In this document: positions 27,015 through 35,922 of the stretch, piece by piece
Layout of the letters: each line of letters begins with the position of its first letter
Numbering within the stretch: the first letter of the stretch is position 1
From: Myroides albus
GTDB lineage: Bacteria > Bacteroidota > Bacteroidia > Flavobacteriales > Flavobacteriaceae
NCBI RefSeq assembly: GCF_009711045.1
Contig: NZ_WMJX01000021.1
Span: forward strand, 1 to 50,228
Direction of reading: 5' to 3'
DNA: 50,228 nt
Notes under the pieces: model-generated
What the model was told of the DNA's origin: nothing
What the model saw: only the letters and a program-made list of their open reading frames with translations
The model's database searches: none
Program-made: the position numbers and the translations under genes

Positions 27015-27926
27015 TTAAAGGATTAAAGCTAAAGAAAATAAAACGGAAACAAAAAAAGTTGATAAAGCAACTATCTTCATTTGTGAGTCTAATTCTTTTG
27101 GCAAGGTGTTATTCTTAACAAATATCAAGTGTTTTATAAATGGAATATAAGCGACGATAAAGAAGTATTGATAATAAGAAAAGTTGGAATACAATGCGTA
27201 TACAATAAATGCTATTAGGGCAAATACAATAATAAAATAATGATATTGCTTTGCTCCTGATCGACCTAATTTTACTGCAAGTGTATTTTTACCAACAAGC
27301 TTATCTGAATCTAAATCACGCATATTATTAATATTCAACACAGCAATACTCAAATTTCCCACAGCTAATGCTGGTAGAATTACCCAGTAGCTAAAAACTT
27401 GACCGTACAAATAGAAACTACCGAGTACACTTACAAGCCCAAAGAAAATGAATACAAATAAGTCTCCTAATCCTTTATATCCATAAGCTCCTGAACCAAC
27501 AGTATATTTAATTGCCGCAGCGACACAGCTAACTCCTAAAACAAAGAAGAAAAGAGAGGTAAGAAAATTATCTTTTCCAAACGATATATAAATCAAAACT
27601 AAAGCTGATAGTAGAGATAGTAAAGAGGTTACGATTACCCCTTTCTTCATTTGAGCAGCTGACAACAACCCACTTTGCACAGCCCGTTGTGGTCCTACAC
27701 GCGTTTCATTATCAGTTCCCTTGACACCATCTCCGTAATCATTAGCAAAATTTGATAGTATCTGCAATAAAAGCGTTGTCAATATTGCGAATAAAAATAT
27801 GCTAAGAAAATTAGCATTGGAAGTAAAAAAAGGGAAAGCACATGCTGACCCAACAATAATACCCGAAACAGAGAGCGGTAGTGTTCTCAATCTTGCAGCG
27901 TTAATCCACGCTTTCATTTTTGTCAT
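27015..27926 (-). CDS. menA: 1,4-dihydroxy-2-naphthoate polyprenyltransferase
   Basis: This roughly 303-residue UbiA-family membrane protein prenylates DHNA to demethylmenaquinone. It has about eight hydrophobic segments and the first aspartate-rich motif NFANDYGDGVKGTDN, with a second one (NNMRDLDSD) downstream. I chose the ATG giving MTKMKAW; the upstream in-frame Met codons would add 18 residues that precede a -7-like box (TATTTTTG, 27978-27985), so they are probably not translated. It is first in the menA-hydrolase-menC operon. Confidence 0.92.
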   Translation of the reverse strand: MTKMKAWINAARLRTLPLSVSGIIVGSACAFPFFTSNANFLSIFLFAILTTLLLQILSNFANDYGDGVKGTDNETRVGPQRAVQSGLLSAAQMKKGVIVTSLLSLLSALVLIYISFGKDNFLTSLFFFVLGVSCVAAAIKYTVGSGAYGYKGLGDLFVFIFFGLVSVLGSFYLYGQVFSYWVILPALAVGNLSIAVLNINNMRDLDSDKLVGKNTLAVKLGRSGAKQYHYFIIVFALIAFIVYALYSNFSYYQYFFIVAYIPFIKHLIFVKNNTLPKELDSQMKIVALSTFFVSVLFSLALIL

Positions 27927-28041
27927 AAATTCAAATTTAACTAAGCAGCGATTTTGAAAAATCATTTTAACTGCACACAAAAATAAAGAGAATTTATGAC
28001 ATCTATTCCTTAGTATCCAACGGAAATTAAATATACTCCGA

Positions 28042-28350
28042 TTATAGGTATCCTTGTTTTTTAAGTTTTAAATATTTGCTGGGTTTAGCAAATGTATAAT
28101 AAAGTGCAAGTAGAGGATTACACCCTCTAATTGTAAACAAAATAGTGTGCTCATCTTTAATCTCAAAAACGATAGCATTGGATGAGTTCCAATCTATTTT
28201 TCCACTCAAAATATGTTTTCCTGGAGCAACATCAAATGTTACTTCTTCACCATTTGAAATAGAACATAACTTTTCACCATCTAAAAAAATAATATAATTT
28301 CTATGTCTATCTACTATAGCCTTTTTTCTCTTAAGAACAATTTTAGCCAT
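28042..28350 (-). CDS. Small conserved-looking protein of unknown function
   Basis: This 102-residue protein has a basic N-terminus (MAKIVLKRKKAIV) and alternating beta-strand-like segments (about 15-80) resembling a small beta-sandwich, for example FLDGEKLCSISNGEEVTFDV. There is no signal peptide. A short hydrophobic stretch near 78-87 (CNPLLALYYTF) is too weak for a confident membrane helix. I do not recognise the family. The gene lies alone, 62 bp downstream of the menA region and before a long AT-rich spacer. Confidence 0.55.
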   Translation of the reverse strand: MAKIVLKRKKAIVDRHRNYIIFLDGEKLCSISNGEEVTFDVAPGKHILSGKIDWNSSNAIVFEIKDEHTILFTIRGCNPLLALYYTFAKPSKYLKLKKQGYL

Positions 28351-29174
28351 TATCTGTAATCTTAGTTATAAGTACTATAAAGGTAATGGTAAATCGTAAG
28401 GTGTACAAAATAATAGGCTATTAATAAGGCTTCGATATACACTGTCATTACAAGTGACTACTTAATGTTAAACTTTAAGTAAAAACAATATTTAGTTTAG
28501 TGTGTATTAATTGACTTTTTTACATCAAAAAGTACTTATTTACACTGATAACTTTTAGTTATAACAAAACATAACTACTTGATTTTAAAAATAATAACAT
28601 ACTTTATATAAAGTTAAATTATAAGTGTTAAAATTGAATATTTGAAGTATTTATTTACTTTAAAAAGCAAGTGTTTTAGAAGAAAATCACAAGGTTTTTA
28701 CAAACATAACTAATACAGACACCACAAATATTCTATATATTTTTTTCGAAGTATACATTTAAATGAACACTTTAATACTCCAAATTTCAAGTGCTGTACT
28801 CCTACTTTTACCGATAACAAACTCCATAATTCACTTTCAAATTAGCTGAACAAAACATAATAAAAGAAGTTTTACTCAACGTTTCATTTCATTGATAAAG
28901 ACATCTTCTCTACATACCTTCCAGTAAACAAACCTTTATTATGTCCGAAAAATACATTATAAATCATCTTAAATTACTTCTTAAAAAAGAGTATTACAGC
29001 TTTCACAACCCCTTATTTAATAAAAGTACCTTTAGTCTAAAATGAAGAAATGCGATTAGTATTCTTTCGCCAATACTCCCCCATGCCCATTCATTAAAAC
29101 ACACCTTATCACAAAAAAAAGAGCACCTAATTCACATGAATTAAGTGCTCTTATATCTTACTAATTATTACCTA
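28351..29174. other. 824-bp spacer without a recognised gene
   Basis: The region is strongly AT-rich and holds only short open frames, the longest being about 34 codons from near 28941 (plus strand) without supporting features. No tRNA, rRNA or obvious structured RNA is visible apart from the menB terminator at its right end. It may be a decayed gene or a regulatory or small-RNA region. Confidence 0.45.
29113..29152 (-). terminator. Intrinsic terminator of menB
   Basis: On the minus strand, GAGCACTTAATTC pairs with GAATTAGGTGCTC (one mismatch) around a 4-nt loop and is followed by eight T, about 20 bp past the menB stop. Confidence 0.88.
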
Positions 29175-30014
29175 TTAAGGAATCCATTTCTTAGGGAAAT
29201 TAGGTTTTCTCTTTTCAAGGAATGCATTTCTTCCTTCAATTGCCTCATCAGTCATATAGGCCAATCTTGTCGCTTCTCCAGCAAATACCTGTTGACCAAC
29301 CATACCATCGTCAGTTAAGTTCATGGCAAACTTCAACATCTTAATTGATGTTGGTGATTTAGCTAACACTTCTTGAGCCCATTCATAAGCGGTATCTTCT
29401 AACTCTGCATGAGGAATCACTGCATTAACCATTCCCATCTCAAAAGCTTCTTGAGCAGAGTAATTTCTACCCAAAAAGAATATTTCTCTCGCTTTCTTTT
29501 GACCTACCATCTTTGCAAGATAAGCAGAACCATATCCTCCATCAAAACTCGTTACATCTGCATCAGTTTGCTTAAATATAGCATGTTCTTTACTGGCTAA
29601 TGTCATATCACATACAACGTGTAAACTGTGACCTCCACCTACTGCCCAACCTGGTACAACTGCAATAACCACTTTTGGCATAAAGCGAATCAAACGTTGA
29701 ACTTCTAAAATATTTAATCGGTGCATACCATCATCTCCTACATATCCTTGATGCCCTCTTGCTTTTTGATCTCCTCCACTACAGAAAGAATACACTCCAT
29801 CTTTTGGTGATGGTCCTTCTGCTGAAAGAAGTACTACCCCAATTGACGTATCCTCTTGTGCATCATAAAAAGCACGATATAGTTCGCTTGTTGTTTTTGG
29901 TCTAAAAGCATTGCGAACCTCTGGTCTATTAAATGCTATACGAGCAACTCCATCACATTTTTTATATGTAATATCCTCAAACTCGATAGCTGTTTCCCAT
30001 TGTATCTTACTCAT
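29175..30014 (-). CDS. menB: 1,4-dihydroxy-2-naphthoyl-CoA synthase
   Basis: This 279-residue crotonase-fold enzyme closes the naphthoquinone ring in menaquinone synthesis. The MenB signature segment TSFDGGYGSAYLAK (near 170) and CSGGDQKARG (near 80) separate it from ordinary enoyl-CoA hydratases. It is transcribed away from the peptidase gene 70 bp away. It is separate from menA/menC by about 2 kb and from any menD/menF/menE genes, which are not in this window. Confidence 0.93.
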   Translation of the reverse strand: MSKIQWETAIEFEDITYKKCDGVARIAFNRPEVRNAFRPKTTSELYRAFYDAQEDTSIGVVLLSAEGPSPKDGVYSFCSGGDQKARGHQGYVGDDGMHRLNILEVQRLIRFMPKVVIAVVPGWAVGGGHSLHVVCDMTLASKEHAIFKQTDADVTSFDGGYGSAYLAKMVGQKKAREIFFLGRNYSAQEAFEMGMVNAVIPHAELEDTAYEWAQEVLAKSPTSIKMLKFAMNLTDDGMVGQQVFAGEATRLAYMTDEAIEGRNAFLEKRKPNFPKKWIP

Positions 30015-30047
30015 AATCTTTTGAATTTATCGTAAAAATAATCTATT

Positions 30048-30067
30048 TTTTGCATTATATTGCAAAA
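30048..30067. promoter_or_regulatory. Inverted repeat in the menB/peptidase divergent promoter region
   Basis: TTTTGCA-ttatat-TGCAAAA is a perfect 7-bp inverted repeat with a 6-bp centre, in the middle of a 70-bp divergent gap. It may be an operator, or may only reflect two opposing TTTTGC promoter-like elements. Confidence 0.35.
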
Positions 30068-30084
30068 CCAAAACATTATAAACC

Positions 30085-31200
30085 ATGAAAAAACTCTTAT
30101 TCTCTCTATCGTTATTTGCTTTAACGATAAGTATTCAAGCACAAGAATATGATTTTCAAACTATTATAGACATAGACGCAACTCCTGTAATAAGCCAAGG
30201 AAATACTGGTACTTGTTGGAGTTTTAGCACATCTTCTTTTCTGGAGTCTGAAATAATCAGGAAAACGGGAAAGTTTATTGATATATCAGAAATGTACACC
30301 GTGCGCAATGTCTATCCCAAGAAAATAGACAACTACATCACTCGTAAGGGGAAAACTCAATTTGGTGAGGGTGGACTTGCTCATGATGTAATCAACAGTA
30401 TAAAAGAATACGGTATTGTTCCAAATGACGTGTTTTCTCCAGAGCAAACTAAGCAAGAATACGATCATAGTGAATTATTTAGAGTATTAAAAAGTACATT
30501 AGATGCTTATACTTCAAGCAGAAATACAATAAGTAATAATTGGAAACCAATTACTGAGTTTATTTTAGATACATATATAGGTAAAAATATTACTGAATTT
30601 ACTTATGAAGGCAAGAAGTATACACCACAGACATTTATGGATATGCTAGGTATTAAAGCAGATGATTACATCACAATAACATCGTTTAAAAACCAAGCTT
30701 ACTACACTCCTTTTATTTTAAATATCCCAGATAATTTCTCAAATGGAAGTCTATACAACCTCCCATTAGATGAGTATATCGCTAATATTGACAACGCTTT
30801 AGATAAAGGTTATACCCTGTCTCTTGACTGTGATGTTTCAGAAATTACTTTTAATGCTAAAAACGGAATCGCATTTATCCCTTCATCAAAAGATGATAAC
30901 AGTAAGGGACTAACAGAAATCGTAGAAGAAAAGACAATTACGGAAGAATCCCGCTTACAAGACTTTTATAGTTATCAAACACAAGATGATCATTTAATGC
31001 ACATAATTGGAAAAGTAAAAGATCAAAAAGGCAATATCTATTATAAAGTAAAGAACTCTTGGGGAAATAATACTGAACGCATTGGCAATGACGGCTATAT
31101 TTATATGAGTACTGCTTATATGAAACTTAAATCAATATCAGTACTATTGCACAAGGAGGCATTACAAAAACAAACTTTAAAAAACTTAAACATTAAATAA
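30085..31200 (+). CDS. Secreted papain-fold (C1) cysteine peptidase
   Basis: This 371-residue protein has a Sec signal peptide (about 1-20, AQEYDF). Catalytic Cys44 lies in GNTGTCWSF, His306 in LMHIIG and Asn324 in KNSWG, as in the bleomycin-hydrolase / C1B branch of papain peptidases. A longer insertion between Cys and His fits that branch. No propeptide is obvious. The substrate is unknown. It lies in a plus-strand group with a serine hydrolase and two further enzymes, but the operon link is only suggested by order and spacing. Confidence 0.85.
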   Translation: MKKLLFSLSLFALTISIQAQEYDFQTIIDIDATPVISQGNTGTCWSFSTSSFLESEIIRKTGKFIDISEMYTVRNVYPKKIDNYITRKGKTQFGEGGLAHDVINSIKEYGIVPNDVFSPEQTKQEYDHSELFRVLKSTLDAYTSSRNTISNNWKPITEFILDTYIGKNITEFTYEGKKYTPQTFMDMLGIKADDYITITSFKNQAYYTPFILNIPDNFSNGSLYNLPLDEYIANIDNALDKGYTLSLDCDVSEITFNAKNGIAFIPSSKDDNSKGLTEIVEEKTITEESRLQDFYSYQTQDDHLMHIIGKVKDQKGNIYYKVKNSWGNNTERIGNDGYIYMSTAYMKLKSISVLLHKEALQKQTLKNLNIK

Positions 31201-31265
31201 CAACAGTTGTTTAATGGATTTACCAATTAGTTTAATACACTTAATTGGTTACAGCTAATTATAAA

Positions 31266-32453
31266 ATGACAAACAAAAACAAACTAACAATAACCTTACT
31301 TTCTTCACTTTTAATTATTTCTTGTCAAACTAAAGTGAAAGAAAAAGACTTAGCACTAAACACTTCAATCATACAAGAACATAGTATATATGAAGAAAAC
31401 CCATATCTCGTTGAATTTGACAAACTATCTCCAAGTTATATCCTATCAAAAGCAAATGAGGTAGAAGACTTTTATATTAAAAACATAAAGAAATCTGGAT
31501 ATACAGGAAGCTTCTTAGTGGCTAAGAACGGGCAAATAATATATGAAGATTACTCTGGATTTGCGAATAAAAGAAATGCAGAACAGATAACTGAAAACAC
31601 CCCTATTCACGTTGCTTCAGTAGGTAAAGTAGTTACTGCTGTTACTATTATGCGACTTATCGATATGGGAAAACTTGAACTTGATCAAAGTGTAAGTGAA
31701 ATTATAGAAGGATTTCCCTATCCAGAAATCACAGTAAAAACGCTATTATCACATCGCAGTGGATTGCGTTATTATGGTTATTATGGAGAAGTATGGAGTT
31801 ATAAAACACCTATTAAAAACCAAGACGTCATTGACATTATTAAATCTGAAAAAGTAGACTTGGATTTCAGTCCAAATACCAGATTTTCATATAGTAATAC
31901 AAATTACGTTGTATTAGCAAGTATAGTCGAAAAAGTTACTAATAAGACTTTTCGCGAAGCTGTAAGAGAACTAATATTTGATCCTCTAGAGATGAAAAAT
32001 AGTTTTGTCTTTGATGATTTAGACAAGAAAAACGACGTAACTCAATCATATAAAAGCAATTACACTCCAATGCATTGGGATTATATGGATAGCACTTATG
32101 GGGATAAAAATATTTATGTTACCCCAAGAGATTTTCTTAAATTAGATACAGCTTTATATTCCGAAACATTCTTAAGTGAAAAGTTAAGAAAACAAATGTT
32201 TCAAGGATATAGTTTTGAAAATAAAGGAGTAAGAAATTACGGTTTAGGATTTAGACTCATCGAAATGACAAATGGAGATACATTCACGTATCACAATGGT
32301 TGGTGGAGAGGTAACACTTCATCTTATATTCGACTTGAAAAAGACAATGTGTGTATTATTTTATTTTCAAACAAATATTCGAAATTAACATACAAAACAG
32401 TTGATTTATCTCATCATTTTGGAGATTATCCTGTGGGTAATTTAGAACTATAG
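31266..32453 (+). CDS. Serine hydrolase lipoprotein, beta-lactamase (class C-like) family
   Basis: This 395-residue protein has a lipoprotein signal (lipobox ISC). The SxxK motif ASVGK is near residue 106, YSN (FSYSNTNY) near 205, and a His-rich third motif YHNGWW near 345 replaces KTG. This is the pattern of the broad beta-lactamase/esterase/DD-peptidase family, so antibiotic hydrolysis should not be assumed. I place the start at the ATG (MTNKNK); an in-frame TTG seven codons upstream is less likely. Its stop is 2 bp before the next gene. Confidence 0.83.
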   Translation: MTNKNKLTITLLSSLLIISCQTKVKEKDLALNTSIIQEHSIYEENPYLVEFDKLSPSYILSKANEVEDFYIKNIKKSGYTGSFLVAKNGQIIYEDYSGFANKRNAEQITENTPIHVASVGKVVTAVTIMRLIDMGKLELDQSVSEIIEGFPYPEITVKTLLSHRSGLRYYGYYGEVWSYKTPIKNQDVIDIIKSEKVDLDFSPNTRFSYSNTNYVVLASIVEKVTNKTFREAVRELIFDPLEMKNSFVFDDLDKKNDVTQSYKSNYTPMHWDYMDSTYGDKNIYVTPRDFLKLDTALYSETFLSEKLRKQMFQGYSFENKGVRNYGLGFRLIEMTNGDTFTYHNGWWRGNTSSYIRLEKDNVCIILFSNKYSKLTYKTVDLSHHFGDYPVGNLEL

Positions 32454-32455
32454 TT

Positions 32456-33502
32456 ATGAAAGGATTAAAAGACATTTTAGGCATTAAGTACGATCTTGGT
32501 CAAGCTCCAATGCTTGGCGTAGCAACCCCAGAAATGGTTGCTGCAATTGCGAACCAAGGAGGTTTAGGAACCTTACCTTTAGGTGGCCTTCCCCCTGCTG
32601 TATGTGACAAACTGCTAACAAAGACTAAGGAGTTAACAGACAAACCATTTGCTATAAATATCTTTTTACATCCAATAATAAAAGAAAATAAGGAGGATAT
32701 TGCTTCTATGCAAACAACCTTAAAGACAATCTGCAAGGACAACAATATCCCCTATGAAGAAATACCACACTTTATTCAACCAACCTACCACCCAATATTA
32801 GAAGTAGTATTAAAACACAACATCAAAATCATAACTTTTACTTTTGGTTGTTTTACAAAAGAAGAAATTGAGCTTTTACATAAACAGCATATATTTTTAA
32901 TAGGTACAGCAACAACTGTAGAAGAAGCAAAATATTTACATGATCACAAAATAGATGCAATCGTCTTACAAGGAATTGAAGCAGGTGGGCATAGAGGTAG
33001 TTTTCTGAATGATAATATAGAAGACAACTTACCCCTAAATCAACTTTTTGATTGTGTAAGAAAAGAAGGAGTGAATATTCCGTTGATTGTAACAGGAGGG
33101 CTATTCACTGGCAAACAAGCCAAAGATTATTTTAATCGAGGCGCCAGCTTTGCTACTTTCGGTTCTCTTTTTATAACGGCTACCGAGAGCAATGCAATGG
33201 AATATCAAAAGGATTTACTATCCAAAGGTACTGCAGTTGAAACCAAGTTTACAAAGGCCTTCTCAGGCAAATGGGCTCGTGGAATTATCAATGACTTTAT
33301 GACACAAGTAGATAACTCAAAAAGCCCTATTCCAGATTTTCCTTTTCAAAATATTTTAACACAAAATATTCGATTTTTTGCAAAACAGAAAAATCTTTAT
33401 AATTTTAACTCACTTTGGTGTGGGATAAACGCACATCATGCAACAAGAAAAGATACAAAAGATATTTTCAATAAACTGATTACAGAATTCTATGAGCAAT
33501 AA
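32456..33502 (+). CDS. Nitronate monooxygenase / enoyl-ACP reductase II-type flavoprotein
   Basis: This 348-residue TIM-barrel flavoprotein has the family segments QAPMLGVATPEMVAA (near 17), QGIEAGGHRGSF (near 180) and GGLFTGKQAKDYF followed by GASFATFGSLF (near 220-245), which bind FMN. NMO-type enzymes oxidise alkyl nitronates; FabK-type enzymes reduce enoyl-ACP. The sequence alone does not decide which. It starts 2 bp after the serine hydrolase and overlaps the acetyltransferase by 11 bp. Confidence 0.8.
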   Translation: MKGLKDILGIKYDLGQAPMLGVATPEMVAAIANQGGLGTLPLGGLPPAVCDKLLTKTKELTDKPFAINIFLHPIIKENKEDIASMQTTLKTICKDNNIPYEEIPHFIQPTYHPILEVVLKHNIKIITFTFGCFTKEEIELLHKQHIFLIGTATTVEEAKYLHDHKIDAIVLQGIEAGGHRGSFLNDNIEDNLPLNQLFDCVRKEGVNIPLIVTGGLFTGKQAKDYFNRGASFATFGSLFITATESNAMEYQKDLLSKGTAVETKFTKAFSGKWARGIINDFMTQVDNSKSPIPDFPFQNILTQNIRFFAKQKNLYNFNSLWCGINAHHATRKDTKDIFNKLITEFYEQ

Positions 33503-34343
33503 CTTTCAATATAGGTTTTTAAATAATGTGGATTTTACTGAACTGGTAGAAGTCTTTAATGCTTCATTTGGTGATTACACAATACCTATGCACCTAACTA
33601 AAGAAGAGTTAGAAACCAAAATTAAAGCAGAAGGTATTCAACTAAGTGATTCTATTGGAGTTTATTCAAACAAAAAATTAGTAGCCTTTATCCTTCACGG
33701 AAGGAACAATTACAAGCTATATAATGCTGCTACTGGTGTACTCCCTGAATTTAGAGGTAATAATCTTACTACAAAAATGTACGACTATGCCTTACCTATA
33801 TTTAGAAGTTTTGATATTAAGAAAATTTCATTAGAAGTAATCACTTCTAATGAAACTGCATCTAAAGCCTATAGAAAGATTGGCTTTAAAAAATGGCGAA
33901 ACTTGAATTGCCTAAAAGGAAATACTAAATTACAAGTAGTAGACGAAAATATTGTCAATAATACTGAAATCAAGAATATTTCTTATTACGAATATCTAAT
34001 CTACTATGCTGAAAAAGATGTTCTACCTTCTTGGCAAAACAATGAGTTTTGTATCTCAAACAACGAACGCAATCTCACGCTTAAAAAGATTGTTTTCGAA
34101 GGGCAACCAGTGGGATATATCATCGTAAATACTACAAAGAATAAGATACTACAACTCTGGGTAAAAGAAGGGTTTAGACGAAAAGGATTTGCCTCTCTCC
34201 TAATAAAAGATACCATAGGAGATAACAAAGAGTTTTTTGTCACTAATATTGACGCACAAAACTTTGGTGTAAATATGTTCTTTAAATCAATTGGAGCAAT
34301 AGAATTTTTAGAACAACATGAAATGGAATTATATTTAAAATAA
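33492..34343 (+). CDS. Double GNAT-domain N-acetyltransferase
   Basis: This 283-residue protein appears to hold two GNAT folds. The N-terminal one has an acetyl-CoA loop in GVLPEFRGNNLTTKM (near 77-91) and ends with a SNETASKAYRKIGF segment. The C-terminal one has VKEGFRRKGFASLLIKD (near 217) and FGVNMFFKSIGA. The substrate is unknown. It overlaps the NMO gene by 11 bp, so translation is probably coupled, and it is followed by a bidirectional terminator. Confidence 0.78.
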   Translation: MSNNFQYRFLNNVDFTELVEVFNASFGDYTIPMHLTKEELETKIKAEGIQLSDSIGVYSNKKLVAFILHGRNNYKLYNAATGVLPEFRGNNLTTKMYDYALPIFRSFDIKKISLEVITSNETASKAYRKIGFKKWRNLNCLKGNTKLQVVDENIVNNTEIKNISYYEYLIYYAEKDVLPSWQNNEFCISNNERNLTLKKIVFEGQPVGYIIVNTTKNKILQLWVKEGFRRKGFASLLIKDTIGDNKEFFVTNIDAQNFGVNMFFKSIGAIEFLEQHEMELYLK

Positions 34344-34380
34344 AACAAAAGGCGATTTTATAGATCGCCTTTTGTTTTAT
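34342..34380. terminator. Bidirectional intrinsic terminator
   Basis: AAAACAAAAGGCGAT pairs perfectly with ATCGCCTTTTGTTTT around a short loop, between the convergent acetyltransferase and ygiD genes, and serves both strands. Confidence 0.9.
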
Positions 34381-35223
34381 TTACAAATATCTCCCAAACA
34401 GATACGAAGTCATACTTAAAGAACCTCCGACATATTTGTCATTGAATATCTCAATTTCATCTTTTTGATCCACAAGACCAAGCGTATATAGTAATGGATA
34501 ATAATGATCAGGAGTAGGAATAGCTAATTTAGTAGCATGTCCCAAACCTCGATGATCTACTAAGACCTTAAAATTCCTATCTAAAATTGACTTTTTAATC
34601 AATTCATTACTTTCGATAGACCAATCAAAAGCATAATTATCTGTATCCATATTCTTCCAATCTATCATTCTGAGATTGTGAACAATATTTCCACTTCCTA
34701 TTATCAAAACTCCTTTATTTCGCAAAGCACTTAACTCACTGCCCAATTTATAATGAAATTCACCACCCTTATAGTAATCAATACTCAATTGTACTACAGG
34801 AATATTTGCCAAGGGATACATCCTACGCAACACAGACCAACTCCCGTGATCCAATCCCCAATCCATATCTTCTTGAACGGAAGTACTCCTTACTATATGT
34901 TGAACTTGCTCTGCCAATAGGGGTGAACCATCAGTTGGATATTCAATATCAAACAACGCTTGGGGAAATCCACCAAAGTCATGTATGGTTTGAAGCTTTT
35001 GACTTGCTGTCACATAGGTTCCCTTCGTGAGCCAATGTGCAGATATAACTAATATTGCTCTTGGAATAGGCAATTTACTACTCAATTGTTTCCAAGTAAC
35101 TGAGAATTCATTTTCTTCAATCGCATTCATAGGAGAACCATGCCCTATAAACAACACAGGCATTCTTCCTCCTATATCAGGAAGCCGCATCAATTGGTTA
35201 ATGACCTCTTTGTCCTGATACAT
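34381..35223 (-). CDS. ygiD: 4,5-DOPA dioxygenase extradiol-like protein
   Basis: This 280-residue protein belongs to the LigB superfamily of extradiol ring-cleavage dioxygenases. Metal-site segments are HGSPMN (near 28), SAHW (near 59), HDFGGFP (near 80), DHGSWSVL (near 125) and PDHYYPLLY (near 235). The physiological substrate is uncertain in bacteria; YgiD of E. coli acts on L-DOPA in vitro. It starts 2 bp after trkA, so it is the last gene of the HipA-like/DUF3037/trkH/trkA operon. Confidence 0.9.
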   Translation of the reverse strand: MYQDKEVINQLMRLPDIGGRMPVLFIGHGSPMNAIEENEFSVTWKQLSSKLPIPRAILVISAHWLTKGTYVTASQKLQTIHDFGGFPQALFDIEYPTDGSPLLAEQVQHIVRSTSVQEDMDWGLDHGSWSVLRRMYPLANIPVVQLSIDYYKGGEFHYKLGSELSALRNKGVLIIGSGNIVHNLRMIDWKNMDTDNYAFDWSIESNELIKKSILDRNFKVLVDHRGLGHATKLAIPTPDHYYPLLYTLGLVDQKDEIEIFNDKYVGGSLSMTSYLFGRYL

Positions 35224-35225
35224 AA

Positions 35226-35909
35226 TTATTCTCCTAAGATCTTTTTAATATCTCTATTGTCGCCATAGACAACCATGATATCCCCTTTATTCAAAACAGT
35301 ATCGTAGTTGGCTATACCCTGAACTTCATGTATTTTGCGATGTATACCCAAAAAATTCTTTTCCTCTCTCACTTTAAGTGTCGTTAAAACAACAAGATTG
35401 TAGTTTGTACGAAAGGCAATTTCACCTAAAGTTTTACCGGCAAATCGATCCGAAACCGTGATCTCTACTATACTATAACGACCATTAATTTCATACGAAT
35501 CTACCACTCCCTTTATACATAGTTTCTTAGCCCATCGCTCAGCTGTTTCTTCCTCTGGGTGCACTATTTCATCAACTCCAATTGCCTGTAACACATTTTC
35601 ATGCAAAGGAGTAATAGCACGACTAATTAATCTTTTGACATTGAGATTTTTCAACACAGCAGTAGTCATAATATTCGCACCTTGGTCCTCCCCAATAGCT
35701 ACGATTACAATATCTGTATTCGCTAATGGCAATCCCGCCATCATATATTGATCCGTCGAATCCAAACATATTGTATGTGAAATCTTATCTTTATAAGAAT
35801 CTACACGTGTCATATTTTTATCAATACCGATAACTTCATTTCCTTGCTCTGTTAGCTTTTGTGCTAATGAAGCTCCAAAATTCCCTAATCCTACAATAAT
35901 ATATTTCAT
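35226..35909 (-). CDS. trkA: Potassium-uptake regulatory subunit TrkA/KtrA
   Basis: This 227-residue cytoplasmic protein has an NAD-binding RCK domain (GLGNFG near 7-12) and a C-terminal RCK_C domain (about 140-225). It gates the TrkH pore protein encoded 13 bp upstream. I chose the ATG giving MKYIIVG; the in-frame TTG three codons before is less likely. A single RCK pair makes it KtrA-like rather than the doubled E. coli TrkA. Confidence 0.92.
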   Translation of the reverse strand: MKYIIVGLGNFGASLAQKLTEQGNEVIGIDKNMTRVDSYKDKISHTICLDSTDQYMMAGLPLANTDIVIVAIGEDQGANIMTTAVLKNLNVKRLISRAITPLHENVLQAIGVDEIVHPEEETAERWAKKLCIKGVVDSYEINGRYSIVEITVSDRFAGKTLGEIAFRTNYNLVVLTTLKVREEKNFLGIHRKIHEVQGIANYDTVLNKGDIMVVYGDNRDIKKILGE

Positions 35910-35922
35910 AATTCTCAAATTC

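Noticed and set aside
28941..29045. A 34-codon open frame in the 824-bp spacer
   Set aside because: It is short, has no recognised domain and no promoter or ribosome-binding evidence.
31245..31265. TTG start for the serine hydrolase giving a longer N-terminus
   Set aside because: The ATG seven codons later gives a standard lipoprotein signal; the extra residues add nothing.
31266..32453. Antibiotic-resistance beta-lactamase
   Set aside because: The sequence shows only the broad class C-like serine hydrolase pattern and lacks KTG; many such proteins are peptidases or esterases.
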